A DNA stretch of 64,000 nucleotides from contig CAIIXF020000002.1 of the NCBI GenBank assembly GCA_903813345.2, forward strand, positions 34,120,109-34,184,108, in the 5' to 3' direction. Below are positions 45,101-56,000 of the stretch, piece by piece. The notes below the pieces were generated by a model. That model made no database searches and was not told the origin of the DNA. It saw only the letters and a program-made list of their open reading frames with translations. The position numbers and the translations under genes are program-made. Numbering within the stretch: the stretch's first letter is position 1; each line of letters begins with the position of its first letter. The stretch is from Owenia fusiformis (taxonomy: Eukaryota; Annelida; Polychaeta; Sabellida; Oweniidae).

Positions 45101-46927
45101 AGTGTATCCCTTTTTGAGAAGTGTGCTTACAAAGTCATTTCTCAGTATTTTATGAAGTTCTATATGCGTTGGTGTTACATTCTGAATGTAGCTTTAAATA
45201 AAAGGTCTATCACTTTATGCTGTATGATAAATCATAATATCTTATCAATGCTGTATATGAATTTGTATTTCTATAAAAGCTGCACTGAGTTATGAATTTA
45301 TATTTATATTAAAGCTGCACTGAGTTCAAAGATGGCATTGACTTCGTTGAGAAACCCGACGTGAATGACAGGAAAGGCTTCTCCAGTGTCGACATGCTGT
45401 CTTTCTCTCCCGCCTTTGAAATGTTCGCCATTGCAGGTGGCCCCGTAGATCACGTGGTCATATTTAGCTGTAATGTCGTCGTTTGCAGGATAGATGGCGC
45501 CTGTGACGGGGTATGTAAGATAAGTTAAGCTAATAGAAGTAAGCGTTTTGGCAGTTTTTTGTTTGATGAAATAATTCTCCCTCGATTGAGTACATTGGTA
45601 CACTCCCCTCCGTAAGTTTGGCAACCTTAGCTCCCCAATTGAACAACGTGTTAAAGCCTCTCTACCTTTGAATTTGTATGTACTTAACCTGCCATTAAAA
45701 TACTTATACTATTGATGGAAACGTAGTTTGACTTTATTTCCAATACCTCCAAATTTTTCAAGAAACCTCTCCCATTGAAATAACACAGGAGTCGAAAAAT
45801 TATTTTCAAAAATTACTTTAAAGCGCTGTAACTTTAGTATTTATCAAATAAACTAAACACTTAGTGTACAAAAAAGTTAGACAGTTCAATTTTTCTATAT
45901 AAAACTATTTTTTTGCTGAATCTTAATTTACTGAAAAGATATCCTGATTTCTGATTTACCCCGAATCCTCCATTTCCCATTGGATTACATGGGAATGACG
46001 ATTTTTAAAAATTCATCAAATTTATCATCCATTTTCGACCTATTGTAATCGAGGAAAAAAATTGATAAAATTTGAAGGTATTTGAAATAAAGTTAAGTTA
46101 CGTTTCAATCAATATTAAAAGTTATTTCATCGCCGGTTAAGTAAAAAAAATTCGAACATAAAGAGGCTTTAACACGTAGTTCAATGGGGGAGCTAAGGTT
46201 GTCAAACTTATGGACTGAAGTGTAGGTCAATTGTACATGCTTGCTTGCCTTTAAGATATGATATTTCAGTGCAAGAATAGTTCATATTCATTTGATTTTA
46301 GGATAACTGTCCAAGCAAAAAGAAGAAGAGATCTGCCTCACCAAAGTTAAATGAAGTTAGTCTCTACAGAGCCAGACGAGCAGCGGATGCTGCAGGGAAC
46401 GTGCGACTCATGACTGAAATTGTTGTTGATGAAGGACAGAATGGGGGGAATGCAGGAAGTGAGTACTAAAGCCGTTCGAAACGAGCCGCTATTGGTAATA
46501 ATGATATGATGTTTATGTATGTAAATCTGGACGACATTTGGGTGCCGTGATTAAAAGTTAAGAATTCGTATAGGAAGTGTTGTAACGATGAATAGAGTGA
46601 ATTTACAGTAAGAGAACAACGTGCTGATGAATTCATTGATAGCTTTAAGTTAAAAAAATGAGCTCCATGATAATTATGTACAGACTGATAACAAGGATGT
46701 ACTAGTATACACGTATATAATATATTTATCGCACTTGTATTTTAGTAATTGCCGGGGCTGGGATGACTGCAGAGATGACCACTTTGGTTGTCGGATTGAC
46801 TGCCCTTGGAGTCATTCTCCTCCTCTGTATGGTGGCCGCCATTGTGGTTGCTATGCGACTAACACAGTCCAAAAAGAAAACGACAAAAACAGTGGTTCAC
46901 CATGACAACCCAAGTTACAGCCAATAA
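42126..46927 (+). CDS. Zona pellucida (ZP) domain type I membrane protein, 9 coding exons, 427 aa
   Basis: Exons: 42126-42170, 42432-42468, 42881-43146, 43397-43536, 43953-44128, 44826-44910, 45315-45510, 46302-46458 and 46746-46927; every junction is in phase. Signal peptide at residues 1-19 (MKNLVLLSILAVCLQG). ZP-N half with its four cysteines at 32, 70, 111 and 144, and the typical FTVTCDY strand. ZP-C half about 163-320: IGTPVQLRV, YCTEFKDG, VIFSCNVVVC, with Cys 233, 251, 302, 307, 313 and 318. Then come basic sites KKKKR (321-325) and RARR (338-341), where a furin-type protease could release the ectodomain. One transmembrane helix spans about 380-404. The 23-residue tail contains an NPSY (NPxY) motif. 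Several N-glycosylation sequons (N45, N59, N67, N87). Family role: ZP modules polymerise extracellularly after cleavage. The specific function is unknown. Confidence 0.9.
42432..42468 (+). CDS. ZP gene exon 2 (37-nt microexon)
   Basis: Acceptor TTCATGCAG, donor GATA|GTAAGT; encodes GCFGRVVVTKDD and one base of Ile28. It holds the probable signal cleavage region. Being so short, it is easy for automatic annotation to miss. Confidence 0.8.
42881..43146 (+). CDS. ZP gene exon 3 (ZP-N, first part)
   Basis: Acceptor TGTTCTTAG, donor ATT|GTAAGT. 88 codons with Cys32, Cys70 and Cys111 and four sequons for N-glycosylation. Confidence 0.88.
43397..43536 (+). CDS. ZP gene exon 4 (ZP-N, last strand)
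   Basis: Acceptor CACGTTCAG is chosen as the first AG after the pyrimidine tract; TCAG and CTCAG follow within 9 bases, and the latter would keep frame too (three residues fewer). Encodes LSVDIAVVEGD and KVFTVTCDY. Donor CC|GTAAGT. Confidence 0.82.
43953..44128 (+). CDS. ZP gene exon 5 (linker and start of ZP-C)
   Basis: Acceptor TTTCTTTAAG, donor GTTG|GTAAGT. Encodes NLELINAETGRVVEG and IGTPVQLRVRAEG, the entry strands of the ZP-C half. Confidence 0.88.
44826..44910 (+). CDS. ZP gene exon 6
   Basis: Acceptor CTTATACAG, donor TTA|GTAAGT. Encodes DDENGLQVSSCTATNSEGK with ZP-C Cys233. Split codon becomes Tyr250. Confidence 0.85.
45257..45326 (+). repeat. 35-bp tandem duplication across the exon 7 splice acceptor
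   Basis: Two units, 45257-45291 and 45292-45326, share ATGAATTT, a T/A tract and AAAGCTGCACTGAGTT. The second contains the true acceptor (AAAG|C at 45314). The first contains a decoy at 45279; using it would give a stop codon (TGA) after three residues. Confidence 0.8.
45315..45510 (+). CDS. ZP gene exon 7 (core of ZP-C)
   Basis: Encodes CTEFKDGIDFVEKP, FSSVDMLSFSPAFEMF and VVIFSCNVVVCRIDGACDG, with four of the ZP-C cysteines. Donor GGG|GTATGT. Confidence 0.88.
45593..46233. mobile_element. MITE with about 115-bp inverted ends in ZP intron 7
   Basis: TA at 45591-45592 and 46234-46235 flank inverse arms that share CATAAGTTTG-CAACCTTAGC, TTGAAC-ACGTGTTAAAGCCTC and ACTTAACC words. TA duplication points to Tc1/mariner. 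No coding content. Confidence 0.7.
46302..46458 (+). CDS. ZP gene exon 8 (cleavage sites)
   Basis: Acceptor GATTTTAG, donor GGAA|GTGAGT. Encodes DNCPSKKKKRSASPK and LYRARRAADAAG, that is, the last ZP-C cysteine and two basic candidate furin-type sites. Confidence 0.88.
46746..46927 (+). CDS. ZP gene exon 9 (transmembrane helix, tail, stop)
   Basis: Acceptor GTATTTTAG. Encodes the helix LVVGLTALGVILLLCMVAAI, a basic stop-transfer (RLTQSKKK) and the tail VVHHDNPSYSQ, then TAA at 46925. Confidence 0.9.
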
Positions 46928-47686
46928 ACAATGAACTTCTATCTAGGTCTATTAAATATCCAGCCATCATCTCAGGACGCATAATATCTCATACTGATAA
47001 AAAGTTACAATCTTAAATGGATAAAAATAGCATAAGGTAAATGGAAATCTTTGATGTGAACACATAACGACTCATCTATCCACTTTAGGAATGATGTGAT
47101 GATTAAACGACTTTTGTTTTCTTTAACTTTTCTTTTCTTTTATGATTTTATAATAATTATAGATTCACAATGACCATAAACTATACATATGTATCTATAT
47201 TATATTATATTATTTTACAAAATGAAGACAAAAATACAAAAAAAAACACGAACGATATACGGTATCGAACTCAGCAAGACACGGACTTTGAGCCGTACAC
47301 ACTATATTTGAAAGAGACACACAGCTTTTACAGTTAGTTAGTTTAAATCAAAATTTGGGAAAAGATTAAGCCAAACACGTTCAAAAAGTGTGTACGGTAT
47401 TGACTACTACAGTTGGAGTATGTGCCTACGTTCTTAACATTTTGGTTATATAATGGCAAACGTTGGATTAAATCGCTAACTGTTGAGAGAATTATTCTAG
47501 ACATTTGAATGTATTAAAGGTACAGCTGTTCCTCGTGATAATATTATGACAATGATTGAAATTCAGTGAATTATCCAGCTGTACAATATGATGTCTGTCT
47601 TTAAATTCTAAGTATACAACTGTTTGTAATTTGTGCCAAATGTTGATGTAAGGATTTCATACAACTGTTGTTTTTTGTATTATATA

Positions 47687-47692
47687 AATAAA
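47687..47692 (+). terminator. Poly(A) signal AATAAA, ZP gene
   Basis: AATAAA about 760 bases after the stop, in a T-rich context; predicted end of the ZP transcript. Confidence 0.5.
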
Positions 47693-47699
47693 ATATATG

Positions 47700-48462
47700 C
47701 GTATGTTATCTTGCAAAACGCATAGTTCTAGTATTGGTGTAATAAAAAATGTGAGAGGTTGGGGTTTCTGTAAACTTGCAAAAGTACAACTAATGCGCAA
47801 CGTCGGTCACAGAAACGGTAACTTATATCAATCAGCTGATACGCCTTAATGGTTATGGTAGATGTAGCTGAATTATAAACATACTGTAAATTGATGAATC
47901 AAATGGTTACATTGCTCTTATCACTCTCTGTAAAAAACCGTCCACCCGAATCATTAATTTGATTTGAAACAACACTTTGCACTTGAAGGAGATAGAGGTG
48001 GGTTAACGCACAGAGACATGTAAAACATGCAATGGTAGCTATGAAAGATGTCATGTCAGTGCGGGGCAGGTACAATCGGCTGTAATTAACTCATTTAATA
48101 TATCATTGACCTTCAGTTGAACTCGTATTCACTCGTATACGCGCAGTCTTCAAAGTAACATACACTAGGTGGTATCTTGCGTAAGAACTATGTTCAACAC
48201 ACATCGAGGTCGATGTTTTGAACTTGAATTTGAAAATGACACCTATCTAATGATATATTAGTATTTGTCATCTAAATCATTGATATAATGTAAAAATAGA
48301 TATAAATACCGTTGAAGCGTTATTGAAGATTAATGTAAATATATTGCCTCGTGTTTTAAATCTAAGAGGGTCTTAAATCGCTAAGAAAAAATTAATTTAA
48401 TCAGTTGTATATGTAAAAATTAGAAAACCCAGCTTGCTATTACAGATAATATTACAGATATA
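47700..48462. other. Intergenic stretch between convergent genes
   Basis: No exon or repeat terminus recognised. Confidence 0.35.
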
Positions 48463-49378
48463 CTGACGTGTCGCAAAAAGCTCGCGCACGCATTGTTACA
48501 CATTTTGTGGCGTAATCCAGAGGATCCTCGCTTTTAACATGATAGAATGTGACGTTTTTGAGAAAAATGTACACACATGAAAATCCTTTCGTCCTCCACA
48601 TTTACCTCTATATCTCAAAACATTTTAGACGAATAACTCTGATATCATATATATATTGTTAATGGGCTAGGAGCATCACAAAACACGAATCAATTGATAT
48701 TTTAGGTGAAATAAATATACGTGTTGCTGTGCTTGAAAATAGGCGAATGGCGTAAATTAGCCCTATTTTAATGAATTTTGAAAACCTTTCGTCCTCCTGT
48801 TTTCCACATACAACAGAAAACAGATACTTTTGTGAACAAAATCAACTATTTATTAAAAAATTTGAGTTTAGGAGCAAAATAATCATGTATGATTTTTTAA
48901 AAATTGATCTCGTATTTTTTGTTTAATGTACACCTGAAAAGTTGAAGGTACCAAAAAATGAGCAAAAAAGGTCGCTATCAACAGATTCTATTTTTCAGAC
49001 TCTATGACGTCACAATATGGGACGCTTACTAAAATTCATCCTTTGAAATAAAACTTCCATCTACCTTTATCAAGACGAAAAATAAGTATAATAGTCATAT
49101 ATTGTTTGAGTTATGAGCGTTTAAAGACGAAAAATAATTCAAAATGTAACGTGTCAACATGGGATATTTGCCAGATGTTTTGGTAAAAAACTCTTTTTTA
49201 AAAACGAACGCGCAAACAATGTGAACGGAGTGTAGTTGATCTAAAATCTTCATCGAAACAGCTTTAAAATGATATTTAACTTTAATTAGAATATTATCTT
49301 ATAATCCGGGGAATCAAAGTTACATTCACGCGATACCCTTAAAAAACAAATGCGCCACCTTTTTGCGACACGTCACTG
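48463..49378. mobile_element. Tc1/mariner-like MITE (CAGTGACGTGTCGCAAAAAG ends)
   Basis: CTGACGTGTCGCAAAAAGCT at 48463 and the complement of CAGTGACGTGTCGCAAAAAG ending at 49378 are inverted ends of about 26 bp, flanked by TA on both sides. Contains a repeated CCTTTCGTCCTCC word, but no transposase motif was seen. Confidence 0.65.
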
Positions 49379-49389
49379 TAGATAGGATG

Positions 49390-49547
49390 TGATATTTATA
49401 GGATATCCTATGATTTTGAGGACTATCATTTTTATCTACGAGGTGATATTGATATCTGCACGAGAGAGCAAAGCGAACGAGTGCATATATCAATATCACC
49501 GAGTAGATTAAAATGATATTCTGAAAAAAATCATAGGATGTTCTTAT
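49390..49547. repeat. Hairpin element with TGCACGAGAGAGC core
   Basis: An imperfect palindrome of about 150 bp: ATCCTATGATTT outer words, GGTGATATTGATATCTGCAC inner arm and its complement. Same architecture and core as 21337-21475. Confidence 0.6.
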
Positions 49548-49816
49548 TATCCTACACTTACAAGGAGTGCACTAAATGTATAATATCATTGCAAAATGAA
49601 TTTCATGCCAAATAGAGTCAATTTGGCGGGAAATCAACAAGCGGAGTATATCGTCACAATATCCTCCGCATAGTGGGTTTTCCGGAGTATATCGTGACGA
49701 TATCCTCCGCCCGGAGTATATCGTGACGATATCCTCCGGATATTCATTTTGCCCATAAATATCAAATTTATTTTTTAATGTTATTATACATTTAGTACAC
49801 TAAGTGTAGGATAATA
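49548..49816. mobile_element. Inverted-repeat element with internal GGAGTATATCGTGACGATAT units
   Basis: Ends ATTATCCTACACTTA-...GTGCACTAAATGTATAATA and the complement (49783-49816). Inside (about 49640-49740) are three direct copies of a palindromic 28-mer around CCGGAGTATATCGTGACGAT. Confidence 0.65.
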
Positions 49817-49845
49817 TATACTAGTATATATGATATAGTGAATAT

Positions 49846-49871
49846 AATATAATATAATATAATATAATATA
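49846..49871 (+). repeat. (AATAT)n microsatellite
   Basis: Five uninterrupted AATAT units. Confidence 0.8.
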
Positions 49872-49944
49872 AAACTAATTTTACTCTATTATAATAATAA
49901 ACGTGCACATATTTGGCAACACTTAGTATACCTATATCAAACAA

Positions 49945-49950
49945 TTTATT
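49945..49950 (-). terminator. Poly(A) signal AATAAA, subtilase gene
   Basis: On the minus strand AATAAA begins six bases after the TGA stop, so the 3' UTR would be very short. Confidence 0.6.
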
Positions 49951-49955
49951 ACAAA

Positions 49956-50052
49956 TCAAATGCCCTTAATATCAGTAACTGAAACATCGCATGGTTCTCC
50001 AAAAAGTAGAAGATTCGGAGTACCCGAGTCCAAAACATCAATTGCGCCAACG
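49956..50052 (-). CDS. Subtilase exon 16 (C-terminus, stop)
   Basis: Acceptor TTTTTCAG. Encodes VGAIDVLDSGTPNLLLFGEP and onward to TGA; GTPNLLL is the terminal strand of proteinase K-type enzymes. Confidence 0.88.
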
Positions 50053-53000
50053 CTGAAAAATTAATATGAAGTGTTAGACTCAAACCCTGTCTTCCCGGGT
50101 CGACGCCTGTATATATTTATCAATTTCAAGTATTGAGACTTATACATGTAACATTACATAACATGCGATCTTACTTACGTCATTGCACTCCTAAGCCATT
50201 CAGCCACAACATACGGTGATGGGTCACCAAAGGTTGTCCCAGAGTTTAAATTTGTTGCAATAACGCCAGCCTGTAATATAAGGTAACTCGTTAAGTTGCA
50301 AATTGTATTCACGACCCGGCTGCTGTCTCTCGGAAGATACTCCAACTTCCCTTGAGATAAAATCTGGAAACCTCCAAGTTCATAAACCTCACATATCCAA
50401 TGGTAGGAATTCATACTTAAACTCGGATGGACACAGGACTGATTTTTTCAAAAGTCTCAAAATCTTAATAAGTTTGATAGAAAAATATGTCATCGAATTG
50501 ATGGTTTAACTCTTTAAAAATCAAATCTTATAAAATGTATGCTGTATTGCAAATGAATGAACATTTGTATTTTTTAGACTCGGCATATCTAAAACATTTT
50601 TCAAAATCTTAAATTTGTTTTTTGGCCACAATGTTTACCAAATCTTGAAAATCGCCTGATATAAATAGGGTTTAAAATGTCGTCCAAATAAAATTTCAGG
50701 TTTCCAAATAAAAGCTTTGGAGACATTGACCTGAATAATACAAACGCATTACTTACCACTAGGGGCGTTGCCATTGATGTGCCTGGAGAAGAGAAACGCG
50801 GTTAACATATTTTAGTAACCTCTTAAGTTGCATTAATACCAAAATTATTAACAGATAAGCAGAATATCAAATAAGTACGCATATGCACGCCTTGTTAAGA
50901 CAGTACCTATTACTTATTATGCAAAATACCTCTTACCCTGATCGATTGTACAAGGTGATCTTTTGAGATCAAATGTAAGCATACGAGGGGCGATCCAAAA
51001 GTCTTGGACGCCCTGCTCTAATTTTGTTGGTTTTTGCTAAAATTTCTTTAAACTTTCCAATAATAAAGACCAACTACTTTGTGTATTAACTTCATGGTGA
51101 TATGATATATTTTATGTATTTTTCTAGATAGTTTTTAATATAGGGACCCTACCAACCGTAACGGTATTCGCACATGGTAACGGTCAGCCTTAAATGTTGG
51201 CACCATTTGACTTGTCTTGACCACTATCTTTCTTTGAATTTTGAATGTTAAACCATGTTAGTTTACTTCCTTTGTTACCAGGCAACCAATTAATTGTGTT
51301 TTAATCATAATGTCACACATGACAATGGCTGTATATGTCAAATTCTAAGAAAATGACATCAGACAAGCAACCCTTATTCTTGTATCATGTTTGCTCCAAG
51401 ATGGCTGCTGAAATACAGAATATGAAAGAAATCAAAGTGAAACAAAGAATACTACAAGATATTCTCACTATTATTGACTTTGAACACTTTATGCACGATA
51501 CAGTCTAGATATGGCTCCGTGTGATTTTCTGCCTTTTCTGAAGTTGAAAGGAGGGTTGAAATAAAATATTTTTTACTCATTTGATGAGGTTTAAACTGGC
51601 ACTCCAGAAGCATTATTTTGTATCACATTAGCAATGTCAGTTCTTACGTGATTTGCTATATTTAAATACCGTTCGGGGTGGTAGGGACCCGATATTAAAA
51701 AATATGTAGAAAAGTACCTAAAACATGTTATTTTCTGGTGAAACTTATACACAAAGTTGTTAAGATGTCGATCTTTATTATCTGAAAGTTTCATGTAATT
51801 ATATTAAAAAATAGCAACGATAGAGCGGGGCGTCAAAGACTTTTGAATCACCCCTCGTAAATGGGCTTTGGAACGGTACCAAATAGGGACTTCATGTTGC
51901 AAATTTTCAGATGAGAGCAGAGCCGACGCCCATTTACACCCACCGAAATGAGGAAATCGTAGTACTATAGTTTGTATGTTGCATATCACTGCTTTTAATC
52001 ACATTGTATAACAACACATTACCTGAACGGATTGTGTACTTTTCCTTTAAATCTGGACAACGAATATCTTCACCCTGAAAAATAATAATTTCATTTTTAT
52101 TATTCAACAACTCCACCAGTATTGCTCTCTTGTTTCATTTCCATGACAGTAGGATACTTTAGTACCATTTATTAGATGACCTAATCAATCTGGCGAATCA
52201 ACAAATCAACCAAGCTCAGATACAATAATGGATTGCATACGATTTAAGTTTACTTATGATATATTCCCAGGATATCATATTGTATAGTTGATTTAGTGAC
52301 ACGTGTATAAGATAACAAATAATGTTGAATTACGAGATTTTTTATTCAATTTCCTGATTTCTTTGTTTATTATGCGCGCTTACTACTATTCTTTATCCAC
52401 AAACAAATATAATTATCATAAGACCTTATCAACACTTGTTCTGGTTCTGTACTGAAGCTATCAATGTCAAATTGAATTAATATTAATACATCACAATATC
52501 ATATGCCACTATTTAATGACACTATGGAAAGTTAATTGGAAAAGATGAGAGCATTTTGAAAAATAATGTATTTGCCCAATAAAGCTATGTATTTTTAATC
52601 GTCGTTGAAATTAGGCCAAAGATCAATAGTATTTGATTTGTTAACAACATTACAAGAATCAAAGGTTTTTCCATTTTCCCCAAAGGACCTTTACACATTT
52701 ATGATAAATGGTTGACATATTCTAAATTTATAGACGCTTTTTGTTAACATATACAGTACTTACCGGAGCTATAATATCAACGCAACTGCCGATGTTGGTC
52801 GTGTCAGCTAATCTATCATCTTTTGTACTTGATGCAACAGTTATCCTAAATTGTACATGTACAAAAAGGTGTTCATTAGGATTTTTATTTTGAAATCGGA
52901 AACGTCTTATATAAATGGACAAGAACTTATGGACATTTGCTAAGCAATCTGAATATAGGGGGGTAGTACTTTTTGTATTTAGGCTAATTCAAAATACACT

Positions 53001-56000
53001 TATACTGATGATATACCTCTTGATTCATAATTCGTTATCCAGATTAAAAGAATGTTATTTTAATTTTAACATTGTGGTACGATGTTTTTATTATTAAAAC
53101 TAATGAAATCATTTTAAAAATATCAATAATATTGACAAGGTATCATAACCTCACGAACAGAATGAATTATATATACCAATAAAATTGGATGGGACTAAGT
53201 TTTTTTCTTTTAAAAAAACTATATGGAACTACGAGGGTTGTCCCATAAGTCTTGAAATTTTTATTCTAATTCAAATCGATTTTAATGAATTTGGCTGCAA
53301 ATTGGTATGTATCAAGATCAATCAATTATCTTCAACATGTGATAGTTTCAAAACAAAATTATGAACTTGAGTAACTATTATGGTTGCTATGGTAACCGGG
53401 GGAGTCGAGGGGTGGGGTAGTAATGAAATATAGTAAAAATGTAGATGCAGCCATGGGAGTATTGAGGATTTTAAAGGATGGTATGCAACTTAAATTGTGA
53501 ATCACCTGTCAAGATTGACAAAAACACTGTATTCTTGGTAAAATCTTATGAAATACCTCTGCGATGTCATAATAAACTAGCACAATTGCTCAATTTTGGT
53601 ACAGAGCCACATCATTTTGAAAATCAAAATGGCCAGGATTTTAAAAACTGGAGATACCAGCCTGGAGGATGCTCCTAGAAGTGGAAGGCCAAAATCCAGT
53701 GACGATCTCATATCACATATTGCAGAGAGTATAAGGGCTGAAAGGAGACTACTCAGTGTATGGATATCACCCTAGACTTTGATATTAGTAAGAGTACTGC
53801 TCACAGAGTGATGAAGAAAGACCTTGGGATGTCAAAGGAAGCCCATTGATTCATTCCACATATTCTGACAGAGGAGCAGAAAAGGCAACGTGTTGAGCTG
53901 AGCCAGGGGTTCCCAAATCCTTAATTTTTACGTCATATTTGTATTCTTTATCCTGTTTTCTGCCCCGGGTACCCCAACATTCCATTTTAAATCATCTGTA
54001 ACATTGCCAAATGATCTTATTATGCTATGAAACTTACAGAGATAGTAGAAATATATCTAAGTTACAAAATATGAAATTTTTATTATTGTATCTCAAATAT
54101 TTCTTGAATTAGAATAAAAATTTCAAGACAACCCTCGTACTCTTACTATTCATCTGAAGTTCCTTGAATAGATTTTACTAGTTTTTATATCTATGGCCTG
54201 GATCTTGTTTTTCTCAATTTAAACATATCGAAAGTCTCCTCTACACTATATTGACAATTTCTGAAAAGGGGATAGGTATTGAAATGCGTTTAAGTTAAAA
54301 ACCACATATCCCATGTTATTTTCACATAGGGAAAACTCGTGCTATCCATAGTTTAAAACATAATTTTGGTCATCGAAAATTGATATCTTCAAAACTAGAC
54401 TTTCAATACCATCCTTTTCGAAGATGCTTTAGACACCTTGTTGAATAATCTTTTCATGCAATAAAAATCAGAAAAAGAAGATCATCTTTTGATTAAATAG
54501 GTTCGATATTTTGAAAAAAATGTTGACATGGGATCCATATTCATAATTTTTCGAATTGTTCGATCGATATCTTTATCATCATTAGTACTTTACTTGAAAG
54601 AAAACATATTGTTTTAAAAAAACACTTTATTTATGCCCAAAAAGTACTCATGGTGAAAGATATGACCGTCTAAAATCACTTGCCATATTGCACATGGTCT
54701 TTCTGACTAAAAATTCTACACAAAATCATCTTAAAATCTGTCATTTAGTGTTACACTAAAATCTTAACATTTTGAACTCACTGTTCTTGCTTTTGTGGTC
54801 GTCCTATATCAAAATTAATGCAAGGTGTTTTAAACATTTACATTTCAACTTTCTCGGAGCAAGCACCAATTACCATCATTGACGCCCTATGTATATATGC
54901 TTAGATATAACTTACGCATCTGGCACATTTGCGGGTGTGTGACGGCACGCATCACTGGCTTCGTTACCGGCAGCAACAACGACTATAACTCCTTTCTTCA
55001 CCACCTGGGATATAACATGGCTGAGATCATAATCTTCTCTAGGCCACCCTATGGATAAACTGTCACAAGGCAGGGAGATAAGTTTGAAATCAGAGCTGAG
55101 TTTGGGATGTCTATATCATTAATACAATGTTCATACGTTGCATCACATGACCTTTTGTTGTTCTCATGCGTAGGTACATATTCTTGAGAAGTATTACTTT
55201 TTCTTAAAATGGTTAACATGATATTGCTTATCTATTTTTGTGACCACTTCTCTTTTGTTTGATTAGGAACGTGTCAAGGAAATGTCCTTAACCAAAAACT
55301 TCCCCGAATGATTTCGCTTTAAGAATCACTCACTTTATTATTGCCTGTTTAGTACCATTTGCTGCTTTCTTAGCTGCCCATACAATACCAGCACTCAACG
55401 ATCTACAAATGAGCCATCCACGATCACACGGTATCGTCAATATAAATAACGTTGTTTCCATTGGCCTCGGGAAAAAGTAAGAGTACGCTAATATACAGAG
55501 ACAGGTCAATAAGCAGGTCCAGAGTTTTTTGAAGTTGCCAGTTGTGACATTTTTTATCTTTTTCTGCTATTTGTTTCAATCTTTGCTTTGTATTCTCTTG
55601 TTATGTAATTTTGAAAACAGTGGATATCAGAGATCTATGATTGACAGGCAAGTTATTTATATGGACTGAATAGAACTATGCAATCTGATTGATCTTAACA
55701 GGACAAGGGCACAGGACAAGGGCACAAAATGTACTAAGAACATGTGTTCCCTGAGGTATATAACTCGATTATTCATGATAACCATGCAGATATTTTTCGT
55801 ACTGCATTTATGCTTAGATTTGTAACAACTAAACGCGTCAAAATCTTTGATAGATTCACTCCTTAATTTCAAATCAAAACTTGGCTAGGGACCGCATGGT
55901 TCTGGCAGTCACTGTTTTGAAAATTAAAAACTAAAGCAATGAAATCTTTATAGAGATTAAAACATAGATTTAAACCAGCAGAAAGAAAATGCCATGACGG

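Noticed and set aside
45304-45624. 106-residue minus-strand frame over ZP exon 7
   Set aside because: Shadow of a real exon on the other strand.
47240-47300. tRNA-like GAGTTCGATACC on the minus strand
   Set aside because: No convincing A-box, acceptor stem or cloverleaf could be drawn.
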